From positions 1 through 6,363 of the forward strand of contig PMUF01000209.1 of assembly GCA_003167015.1 (NCBI GenBank): a stretch of 6,363 nucleotides of DNA, written 5' to 3'. This DNA comes from Chitinophagaceae bacterium. Lineage in GTDB: Bacteria > Bacteroidota > Bacteroidia > Chitinophagales > Chitinophagaceae. Below are positions 1 to 5,425 of this stretch, one piece after another. Made by a program: the position numbers and the translations under genes. The notes below the pieces were generated by a model. That model was not told where the DNA came from. It worked only from the letters and a program-made list of their open reading frames with translations, and ran no database searches. Numbering within the stretch: the first letter of the stretch is position 1; each line of letters begins with the position of its first letter.

Positions 1-1
1 G

Positions 2-154
2 GGCCGTTGGGCGCCGGTAGGTAAAAAGGCGAAAGTCTTCGTCGAAAACAGGGATTGCGATGCCAGCCGTCAAACAGGCGATTGTGCCTGTATGCGTGCG
101 ATCCGGCCGCAGGCGTTGAGTGAGTACCTGCAATCGCTGCCGCGGGGTCAATGA
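2..154 (+). CDS. Glycosyltransferase family 9 (heptosyltransferase-like), C-terminal fragment
   Basis: Only the last 50 codons are present; the reading frame enters from the left edge and stops at TGA 152-154. The visible peptide begins with GRWAPVG and continues to a cysteine-rich stretch (NRDC, then GDCACM) followed by IRPQALSEYLQSL. This matches how family 9 glycosyltransferases end: an RW-P-G turn after the nucleotide-sugar site, a cluster of cysteines ending in C-M-x-x-I, and a helix of the 'I-x-P-x-x-x-x-x-x-x-x-L' kind. Family members transfer heptose or related sugars from a nucleotide-activated donor to lipopolysaccharide core at the cytoplasmic face of the inner membrane. The assignment rests on a short tail recognised by eye, so substrate and exact role cannot be stated. 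Codon use resembles the downstream genes. No clear terminator follows it. Confidence 0.55.
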   Translation, partial: GRWAPVGKKAKVFVENRDCDASRQTGDCACMRAIRPQALSEYLQSLPRGQ

Positions 155-191
155 GCGCGCCAGACGCGGCGTGATGAGCCAAAAAATCAAT

Positions 192-199
192 TATTTTTG
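192..199 (+). promoter_or_regulatory. Bacteroidota-type -7 promoter element (TATTTTTG)
   Basis: TATTTTTG fits the TAnnTTTG -7 consensus of the Bacteroidota primary sigma factor. It lies 5 bases before the ATG at 205, so transcription would begin at or just before the start codon. No TTTG -33 element is seen 19-21 bases upstream, so this is half a promoter by consensus. It would drive the LON-domain/coaX/lptC run. Confidence 0.45.
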
Positions 200-204
200 T
201 AGCT

Positions 205-849
205 ATGACCAATTTCATTCCCATATTTCCCCTGGGTATCGTTGTGTACCCCGGAGAGATAGTGAACCTGCATATTTTTGAGCCCCGCTATAAACAGCTT
301 GTCAATGAGTGTTACACCGAGGGAAAACCCTTCGGCATTCCGACCGTGATCGATAACAAGCTGAATGAGATGGGTACGCTGGTAAAGATAACCGAGATGG
401 TGAAGGTGTACGACAGCGGTGAAATGGATATCCGGACCCAGGGCCTGCGCGTCTTCCGGGTGCTGGAGATGATCAAGTCCGTGCCGGATAAATTGTTCAG
501 CGGCGCAATCGTCAATTATCCCGACAATATCGAGAGCACCGGCAAACGCCAGCTGATGCTGAAGGTGATCAATGCCATCCGCGAACTGCACCGCCTGCTG
601 AATATCACCAAGGACTTTCATAAGCCCGACGAAGAGCTGGCCAGTTACGACATTGCCCACCACGCAGGTCTTTCCATCGAGCAGGAGTATGAATTGCTGG
701 GCCTGTTACGGGAAGAACAACGACAGGAATACCTGAAGCGGCATCTCGGAAAGGTCCTGCCTGTCATCGCTGAAATGGAAACCTTAAAAGACAAAGTTAA
801 ATTGAACGGACATTTCAAAAACCTATCTTCGTTCAAATTTGAAGACTAG
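205..849 (+). CDS. Stand-alone LON substrate-binding domain protein
   Basis: The 214-residue protein opens with IPIFPLGIVVYPGE (residues 5-18) and LHIFEPRYKQLV (22-33), the signature start of the LON N-terminal (substrate-binding, PUA-like) domain, and continues with a beta-rich region to about residue 105. A mainly helical part follows (about 115-200), like the helical segment after this domain in Lon proteases. There is no AAA+ ATPase and no Ser-Lys protease domain, so it cannot be a Lon protease; it may bind proteins as an adaptor or regulator, but that role is inferred from the fold only. The start at 205 leaves only the few residues MTNF before the domain, as expected. It is 2 bases upstream of coaX and probably co-transcribed with it. 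Families of this kind are usually annotated 'peptidase S16', which is misleading. Confidence 0.9.
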   Translation: MTNFIPIFPLGIVVYPGEIVNLHIFEPRYKQLVNECYTEGKPFGIPTVIDNKLNEMGTLVKITEMVKVYDSGEMDIRTQGLRVFRVLEMIKSVPDKLFSGAIVNYPDNIESTGKRQLMLKVINAIRELHRLLNITKDFHKPDEELASYDIAHHAGLSIEQEYELLGLLREEQRQEYLKRHLGKVLPVIAEMETLKDKVKLNGHFKNLSSFKFED

Positions 850-851
850 CC

Positions 852-1577
852 ATGCCCACAACCCTCTGCCTTGATTTTGGCAATACCCGGATGAAATGTG
901 GCGTTTTTGTGGACGGCGAATTCCTGGATCAGCAGATTTTGGACAATGATCATGAAGATACGATCAGGGCGCTGCTGGACCGGTTTCAGCCTTCCAGGAC
1001 TATTTTATCCTCCGTCATCCATCACAACCCCCGGATGGAGGAATTGCTGCGCGCCACGACCCGTTTTCACAAGCTGGACCATCACTCGAAAGTCCCGGTG
1101 ACCACTCCTGTCGGCAAGCCCGAGACGATCGGCGCAGACCGTCTGGCGTTAGTGGTGGCTGCGGTAACGCTCTTTCCAGGGAAGAATAACCTGGTCATCG
1201 GGCTGGGCTCCGCGATCACGTATAATTATATCAACAAGGACAAGGAGTTCATCGGCGGGAGTATCTCACCCGGTATGGAAATGCGCTTTAAATCCTTGCA
1301 TGAATACACCGCCAAACTGCCGCTGGTGAAAGCCGACTGGAATTTCCCCCTGGCCGGTTATGATACCCGGACGAATATTCTCAGCGGGGTGATCCTGGGT
1401 ATGGCCAAGGAGATAGATGGGATCATCGGGGCTTACCAGGAGAAATATGACAACTTTAACGTGCTGATGAGCGGAGGTGACTCGGCATATTTCACCCGGC
1501 ATCTGAAAAGTAAGATATTTGCAGATCCCTATTTAATATACAAGGGTTTATATGCCATCAGCGAGTTCAATCAATAA
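852..1577 (+). CDS. coaX: Type III pantothenate kinase
   Basis: CoaX phosphorylates pantothenate to 4'-phosphopantothenate, the first step of coenzyme A synthesis, in the cytoplasm. The 241-residue length is normal. The ASKHA-fold phosphate-1 loop is DFGNT at residues 8-12. The pantothenate/catalytic motif GADR is at 94-97, with D96 as the expected catalytic base. A glycine-rich GGSISPG lies at 135-141 and an SGGD motif at 207-210 near the adenosine side. Oddity: the phosphate-2 motif, usually D-x-G-T-A-x-T-x-D, reads GLGSAITYN at 117-125, so both acidic positions are replaced (G117, N125) and the first Thr is Ser. The other motifs are intact, so I still call it a kinase. It begins 2 bases after the LON-domain gene, and its last 26 bases overlap lptC, indicating an operon. 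No Shine-Dalgarno sequence is visible. Confidence 0.93.
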   Translation: MPTTLCLDFGNTRMKCGVFVDGEFLDQQILDNDHEDTIRALLDRFQPSRTILSSVIHHNPRMEELLRATTRFHKLDHHSKVPVTTPVGKPETIGADRLALVVAAVTLFPGKNNLVIGLGSAITYNYINKDKEFIGGSISPGMEMRFKSLHEYTAKLPLVKADWNFPLAGYDTRTNILSGVILGMAKEIDGIIGAYQEKYDNFNVLMSGGDSAYFTRHLKSKIFADPYLIYKGLYAISEFNQ

Positions 1578-2166
1578 ATGCTGGATTTTAGGGCTGACAG
1601 TCGTTATCGCCTTTGCCGCATGCCAGGATAAAGCGAAGAAGGCTGTCGTTTATAAGCAACATCCCCTGCCGCCTGAAGAGGCCGACTCTGTCGTCAGCTA
1701 CCTCAGCGAAGGAGGCATGGACAAGGGGGTCCTCGAGGATAAAATAAAAGGCAAGCTCACGGCGCCCTATATGCAACGGTTCCAGCGTGCGGACTCACCC
1801 TATGCCGAATTCCCCCGGACGCTGCATGTGGACTTTTACAGGGACTCCGTCAGCATTAATCAAAAGCCGGTTATCGAAAGTAAGCTGGATGCCCACTACG
1901 GTAAATACCTGTCCGCCCAGCAAAAGGTGTATCTCCGGGATTCGGTAGTGGTACGGAATGTCCTGAAAGGGGATACCATCCATTGCCAGGACCTCTGGTG
2001 GGACCAGCACACGGAGAAATTTTCGACCGACAAGCCGGTCCGGATCTATATGCCGGACAAAACCTTATATGGGTTAGGGATGGATGCCGATCAGAATTTT
2101 CGCTGGTACACCATCCGCAAGCTGACCGGGGTGGTGCTGACCTCCGGCAACAATATACCTAAGTAA
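1552..2166 (+). CDS. lptC: LPS export periplasmic protein LptC
   Basis: LptC takes lipopolysaccharide from the LptB2FG transporter and passes it to the periplasmic LptA bridge. The 204-residue protein has an N-terminal hydrophobic stretch (W11-A23) ending in FAAC, with C24 a likely lipid-modified cysteine, so it is probably a lipoprotein rather than being held by a lasting transmembrane helix as in E. coli. The repeating beta-strand region from about residue 66 to 195 carries features typical of Bacteroidota LptC: APYMQRF (71-77), EFPRTLHVDFY (86-96), YLRDSVVVRN (127-136), GDTI..Q.LWWD (140-151), KPVRI (161-165) and a final GLGMDADQNF (174-183). The start at 1552 lies inside the end of coaX (26-base overlap). 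The next in-frame Met is residue 56, which would lose the signal peptide, so 1552 is favoured. The overlap suggests coupled translation with coaX. The -3 residue of the lipobox (F21) is unusual, which weakens the lipoprotein call but not the LptC call. Confidence 0.85.
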   Translation: MPSASSINKCWILGLTVVIAFAACQDKAKKAVVYKQHPLPPEEADSVVSYLSEGGMDKGVLEDKIKGKLTAPYMQRFQRADSPYAEFPRTLHVDFYRDSVSINQKPVIESKLDAHYGKYLSAQQKVYLRDSVVVRNVLKGDTIHCQDLWWDQHTEKFSTDKPVRIYMPDKTLYGLGMDADQNFRWYTIRKLTGVVLTSGNNIPK

Positions 2167-2182
2167 ATTGTGAGTGATCCCC

Positions 2183-2195
2183 GCCCGTCCCGGGC
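2183..2195. other. Short GC-rich hairpin in the lptC-AKR gap
   Basis: GCCCG (2183-2187) pairs perfectly with CGGGC (2191-2195) around a TCC loop. It sits 17 bases after the lptC stop. No T-run follows, so it is not a standard intrinsic terminator; it could protect the mRNA 3' end or slow polymerase. Its 11-base core CCCGTCCCGGG recurs in reverse orientation in the gap before the fusion-protein gene. The rest of this 62-base gap holds only a weak TAACTTTC (2209-2216). Confidence 0.45.
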
Positions 2196-2228
2196 CGGGT
2201 ACAGTAGGTAACTTTCAAAAAAAATGAT

Positions 2229-3215
2229 ATGGAATACCGTCGTTTAGGAAGATCGGGATTACAGTTGAGCGTCCTGTCCTATGGCAGCTGGGTGACTTTC
2301 CACGACCAGATGGATGACAGTCATGCCGACGAGCTGATGGGCATCGCCTATGACCGGGGCATCAACTTTTTCGATAACGCGGAGGCTTATGCCGAAGGGG
2401 AGAGCGAGAAAATGATGGGTCGCGTGCTGAAGAAAAAAAATTGGGACCGCACTTCGTATATCGTGTCTTCCAAAGCCTTCTTCGGGTCCCGCCAAAATCC
2501 GGCTCCCAATCAGACGGGGCTTAGCCGGAAGCACCTGGTCGAGGCTTGTCATGAAGCGCTGCAGCGCCTCCAGCTGGATTACCTCGATCTGTATTTCTGT
2601 CATCGGCCCGACCCCCATATTCCCATGGACGAGATCGTCTGGACCATGCATAACCTGGTCCAACAGGGCAAGATTTTATATTGGGGCACCAGCCAGTGGA
2701 GTGGAGCGGAAATTATGGAGGCGCATACTGTGGCACAGCAATACCGGCTGATCGGCCCTGTGATGGAGCAACCGCAGTATAACATGTTCGAGCGGTATAA
2801 AATGGAACTGGATTACGCTCCCATTTTTCGTAACGTCGGCATGGGTACGACGATCTTCAGCCCGCTGGCAGCGGGTTTCCTCACCGGAAAATACCAGGAA
2901 GGGATCCCAGCAGGCTCCCGTCTTTCTCTGGAAGGCTTCGACTGGCTGAAAAAACGCTGGCTGCAGGAAGACCGGATACAGAAAGTCCGGCAGCTGGTTG
3001 CCGTGGCCGGCCGGTTGGGCACTTCTCTGGCCGCTCTGGCCATCGCCTGGTGTATCAGCAATCCCAACGTGACGACGGCTATTGTCGGGGCTACCCGCAA
3101 GGAACAGCTCCTGGAGAATTTTAAGGCCCTCGATGTACTGGCCGCCCTGACGCCGGAAGTGCTGAAAGAGATAGAGGATATCCTGCAGAATAAGCCCTAT
3201 TGGGACATGCAATAA
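2229..3215 (+). CDS. Aldo/keto reductase, Kv-beta-like (AKR6-type) family
   Basis: A 328-residue cytoplasmic NADPH-dependent oxidoreductase reducing aldehydes or ketones; the physiological substrate cannot be told. The (beta/alpha)8 barrel is complete. The catalytic tetrad is visible: D49 and Y54 in FFDNAEAY, K82 in SSKAF, and H125 in FCHRPDP. Cofactor-binding elements include W152-G153-T154-S155, QPQYN (181-185), SPLAAGFLTGKY (211-222) and the C-terminal G287-x-x-R290-x-x-Q293-x-x-x-N297 signature that grips the NADP adenosine phosphate. The start MEYRRLGRSGLQLS is the usual family N-terminus; a nearby ATG at 2224 is in another frame and stops quickly. The order of motifs and the SPLAAG loop are closest to potassium-channel beta-subunit-like and YghZ-like bacterial members. 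The gene stands alone: a 62-base gap separates it from lptC and a strong terminator follows, so it is likely its own transcription unit, although no convincing promoter was found. Confidence 0.93.
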   Translation: MEYRRLGRSGLQLSVLSYGSWVTFHDQMDDSHADELMGIAYDRGINFFDNAEAYAEGESEKMMGRVLKKKNWDRTSYIVSSKAFFGSRQNPAPNQTGLSRKHLVEACHEALQRLQLDYLDLYFCHRPDPHIPMDEIVWTMHNLVQQGKILYWGTSQWSGAEIMEAHTVAQQYRLIGPVMEQPQYNMFERYKMELDYAPIFRNVGMGTTIFSPLAAGFLTGKYQEGIPAGSRLSLEGFDWLKKRWLQEDRIQKVRQLVAVAGRLGTSLAALAIAWCISNPNVTTAIVGATRKEQLLENFKALDVLAALTPEVLKEIEDILQNKPYWDMQ

Positions 3216-3237
3216 GAAAAAAGCATATAAGTAATTG

Positions 3238-3272
3238 CAAGGGAGCTTCTTAGGAGGCCCCCTTGTTTTTTT
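3238..3272 (+). terminator. Intrinsic terminator after the aldo/keto reductase gene
   Basis: CAAGGG (3238-3243) pairs with CCCTTG (3260-3265); after one A/C mismatch the stem continues GCTTC (3245-3249) with GAGGC (3254-3258), including one G-T pair, closed by a TTAG loop. Seven T residues (3266-3272) follow directly. It begins 22 bases after the reductase stop codon and isolates that gene from the efflux operon downstream. Confidence 0.88.
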
Positions 3273-3289
3273 GTAAAAATTAATCAATT

Positions 3290-3322
3290 AAACGTTTGTT
3301 TAATTCAAACGTTTGTTTAATT
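3290..3322. promoter_or_regulatory. Duplicated TetR-type operator
   Basis: The 16-base sequence AAACGTTTGTTTAATT occurs twice in perfect copies, at 3290-3305 and 3307-3322, with a 17-base period. Each copy holds the palindrome AAACGTTT; in the second it extends to CAAACGTTTG (3306-3315). Across copies, AAACGTTTG (3290-3298) and CAAACGTTT (3306-3314) form an inverted repeat with a 7-base spacer. An ideal symmetric half-site would be GTTTGTTTAA; the right arms match it fully and the left arms at 7 of 10 positions. Its place immediately before a TetR-family gene and over the core promoter makes autorepression the likely function. Binding is inferred. Confidence 0.75.
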
Positions 3323-3325
3323 TTG
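3295..3325 (+). promoter_or_regulatory. Bacteroidota promoter for the tetR-tolC-emrA operon
   Basis: A -33 element TTTG (3295-3298) and a -7 element TAATTTTG (3318-3325, matching TAnnTTTG) are separated by 19 bases, the spacing known for Bacteroidota sigma-70-type promoters. Transcription should start near 3331-3333, leaving a leader of roughly a dozen bases before the ATG at 3345. The -33 box lies inside operator copy 1, and the first five bases of the -7 box lie inside copy 2, so bound repressor would block the polymerase. Confidence 0.75.
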
Positions 3326-3344
3326 TGCCGTCAATTAATGATTC

Positions 3345-3998
3345 ATGGCAGATAAGAGAGAGCATATATTGGTCGTAGCGGAAGAGCTTTTTGCAGAGAA
3401 AGGGTTCGACGGAACTTCCGTTCGGGACATTGCACAGCAGGCGGGCGTCAACCTGGCTATGATCTCTTATTATTTCGGGTCCAAAGAGAAGCTGCTGGAA
3501 TCGCTGCTGGAGTTTCGGGCAGGGTATGCCTACGGTATCCTGGAAGAGCTCAACCAGGACCAGTCGCTCAGCCCCTGGGATAAGATCGACCGGCTGGTGG
3601 ATTTCTATGTGGACAGGATCCTGAACAACCTCCGGTTTCATAATATCATGTACCAGGAGAGCAGCACCCGTTCCGAGGAAATCAGGATCAAGGCCAAGGA
3701 CATCAAGCTGCGTAACCTGGAACAAATCTCTAAGATCATTACCGACGGTCAGCAAAAAGGACTGTTCCGCCAGGTAGATATTCCCCTGACGGTAGGCACT
3801 ATCATGGGAACGATCTCCTCTTATACCCTTTCCAAATTCTATACCTGTGCAATCCTTGCCCTTAATGAAGACGTTGATGACGAACTATACCGCCTGAGGC
3901 TTTCCCCCCGGCTTAAAGCCCACCTCAAGCAACTGCTGAGAGCACATCTCGACATACATAACGATAGCTTGCCGCCGAATAGACTAAAGGGTCTTTGA
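3345..3998 (+). CDS. TetR/AcrR-family transcriptional repressor
   Basis: A 217-residue regulator with a clear TetR N-terminal DNA-binding domain at about residues 5-51: ILVVAEELFAEKGFDGTSV, then the helix-turn-helix DIAQQAGVNLAMISYYF (28-44) and the following GSKEKLLESLL. The remaining part (about 55-205) is all helical, as expected for the ligand-binding and dimerisation domain, but it is variable and does not reveal the inducer. It is the first gene of an efflux operon, 47 bases before the TolC-family gene, with no terminator or clear promoter between, so it probably represses the pump and itself through the duplicated operator at 3290-3322. The start at 3345 is chosen because the ATG at 3338 is out of frame and stops at once. 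No Shine-Dalgarno sequence is seen. Confidence 0.92.
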   Translation: MADKREHILVVAEELFAEKGFDGTSVRDIAQQAGVNLAMISYYFGSKEKLLESLLEFRAGYAYGILEELNQDQSLSPWDKIDRLVDFYVDRILNNLRFHNIMYQESSTRSEEIRIKAKDIKLRNLEQISKIITDGQQKGLFRQVDIPLTVGTIMGTISSYTLSKFYTCAILALNEDVDDELYRLRLSPRLKAHLKQLLRAHLDIHNDSLPPNRLKGL

Positions 3999-4045
3999 AA
4001 AAGGCTCTCTGATTTTCGAAACGACGACATAAATATAAGAACAAC

Positions 4046-5365
4046 ATGAAAAAAAAGTTCGCAGGAGTTTCAGTCTTCTTACTTTTTGCTGTGTTCGTTG
4101 CCGATGCACAGCCCAGGACACTCGGCCTGGATGAGGCGGTGCAGCTAGGGCTACAGAATAGCAAGCAATTGAAAAGGCAGCAGTTCAAGATCAACGAAGC
4201 GCTGTCCAAGCTGGCGCAGGCCAAGGATGCTGCGCTGCCGGATATGAAGGTCAACTTCCAGTATCTGCATGCGCTGATGCTGTCCCGGGTGATCAGCATT
4301 CCCGGAGTGACAACGACGCCTTTGAAGCTGCCATTTGATTTCCCGGCCTACCTGGGTACCCTGTCGGTGACCGAGCCGATCTTTAACGGAAACCAGTTCA
4401 AATATGCCCGCCAGTCTGCGGACCTGATGGTGCAAATGACGCGGCTGGATGCCGATAAAGACAAGGACGATATCACGTATCTCGTGATCAACGAATACCT
4501 GAACTTCGGAAAGATCCTCGAAAGCGAGCTTATTGTCGCACAGAATATGCAGGATGTGGAGAGCAAACTGGAGGAAATCACCAAATATGAAAGTCAGGGT
4601 CTCGCCACGCAAAACGATGTACTGCGGTTTCAACTGCAGAAATCGCAGATACAGTTGACGGAGGTCGAATTGGAGAACAACCGGAAGATAGCCAACTACG
4701 ATATGAATGTGCTGCTGGGTTTGCCGGATTCCACGGAGATCATCCTGCCGCCGATGAATTATAAGCTGAACGAAAATCCTGTCTTTGCCGATCTGCTGCA
4801 ACAGGCAGTGACCAACCGCCGCGAACTGCAGGATCTCTCTTATCAGTCGAAGATCGCAGAGGTCAATGTCAAAAAGATCCAGGATCAGCGCCTGCCGACG
4901 GTAGCCGCCTCGGGCGGAATGTACTATATCAACCCGACGGGCGAGGTCATCCCGACGCATAATAACCTGATAGCGCCGATCACCCTCGGTATTGGCGTCA
5001 GCTGGGATATCGGCACCTTGTACAAGAATAAGAACAAGGAAAACGAGGCTACCCTGGAGAGAGGGGAATTGAATACCGCCAGGGACCAGGCGATGGACGA
5101 TATCAAGACGGATGTGCACACCCAGTTCATCAATTACCAGCAAGCGCTGGAAAAGATCAAGGTGCTGGAAGTAGCGGTCACCCAGGCGCAGGAGAACGAA
5201 CGGATCACGGAGTCGAAGTATAAGAACAACCTGGTGAACACCACGGACCGTATCGATGCGCAGACGTCATTGTATGAATCGCGGGTCAACCTCGAGCTGG
5301 CCAAGTCCGATGCCACCATCGCTTACTACAATATCCTGAAATCAACCGGCAACGTTCACCCGTAA
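4046..5365 (+). CDS. TolC-family outer-membrane efflux channel
   Basis: A 439-residue outer-membrane factor that would form the trimeric exit duct of a tripartite efflux pump. A signal peptide is plain: MKKKF, a hydrophobic core (V8-V18) and a probable cleavage after ADA (residues 19-21) before Q22. Two homologous halves follow, as in TolC/OprM proteins: the first begins LGLDEAVQLGLQNSKQLK (26-43) with ALPDMKVNFQYL (63-74); the second begins AVTNRRELQDLSYQSKIAE (254-272) with QRLPTVAASGGMYY (281-294). Each half has a beta-hairpin for the barrel (about 66-120 and 285-322) and long alpha-helical stretches, with GLATQNDVLRFQLQ (185-198) and NLVNTTDRIDAQTSLYESR (395-413) as the typical matching helix turns. 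The length is normal and the frame is intact. It lies between the repressor and the membrane-fusion gene, so it is most likely the dedicated channel of this pump. Confidence 0.92.
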   Translation: MKKKFAGVSVFLLFAVFVADAQPRTLGLDEAVQLGLQNSKQLKRQQFKINEALSKLAQAKDAALPDMKVNFQYLHALMLSRVISIPGVTTTPLKLPFDFPAYLGTLSVTEPIFNGNQFKYARQSADLMVQMTRLDADKDKDDITYLVINEYLNFGKILESELIVAQNMQDVESKLEEITKYESQGLATQNDVLRFQLQKSQIQLTEVELENNRKIANYDMNVLLGLPDSTEIILPPMNYKLNENPVFADLLQQAVTNRRELQDLSYQSKIAEVNVKKIQDQRLPTVAASGGMYYINPTGEVIPTHNNLIAPITLGIGVSWDIGTLYKNKNKENEATLERGELNTARDQAMDDIKTDVHTQFINYQQALEKIKVLEVAVTQAQENERITESKYKNNLVNTTDRIDAQTSLYESRVNLELAKSDATIAYYNILKSTGNVHP

Positions 5366-5374
5366 ATCCAAAAG

Positions 5375-5387
5375 CCCCGGGACGGGG
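5375..5387. other. Short GC-rich hairpin in the tolC-emrA gap
   Basis: CCCCG (5375-5379) pairs with CGGGG (5383-5387) around a GGA loop, 10 bases after the TolC-gene stop. No T-run follows, so it is unlikely to end transcription fully. It may damp or stabilise the message between channel and pump genes. Its core CCCGGGACGGG is the reverse complement of that in the hairpin at 2183-2195. Confidence 0.45.
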
Positions 5388-5425
5388 TATTAGTAAAAAC
5401 AAATAATTGCAAACTGCATTTTAAT

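Noticed and set aside
156..168. CGCG-CCAGA-CGCG hairpin after the glycosyltransferase stop as a terminator
   Set aside because: The stem has only four pairs and no T-run follows directly.
187..663. Long open frame on the minus strand opposite the LON-domain gene
   Set aside because: It mirrors the LON-domain coding sequence, which has unmistakable family motifs; the minus-strand peptide has no recognisable domain.
2209..2216. TAACTTTC as a -7 promoter box for the aldo/keto reductase
   Set aside because: The final G of TAnnTTTG is missing and no TTTG is found 19-21 bases upstream; too weak to list as a promoter.
2431..2440. Run of eight A bases within the aldo/keto reductase gene as a programmed frameshift site
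   Set aside because: The zero frame stays intact and conserved on both sides (Lys-Lys-Lys-Asn), and no stimulatory structure or useful alternative frame is seen.
2676..3287. Minus-strand open frame spanning the aldo/keto reductase end and the terminator
   Set aside because: It runs across the intrinsic terminator and antisense to conserved reductase motifs, with no domain signal.
4014..4021. TTTCGAAA palindrome before the TolC-family gene as another repressor site
   Set aside because: It is only 8 bases, does not match the AAACGTTTG operator, and such short palindromes are common by chance.
4151..5143. 330-codon open frame on the minus strand inside the TolC-family gene
   Set aside because: It is an antisense shadow of a well-conserved channel gene, produced by codon bias. 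Its translation shows no known motif.
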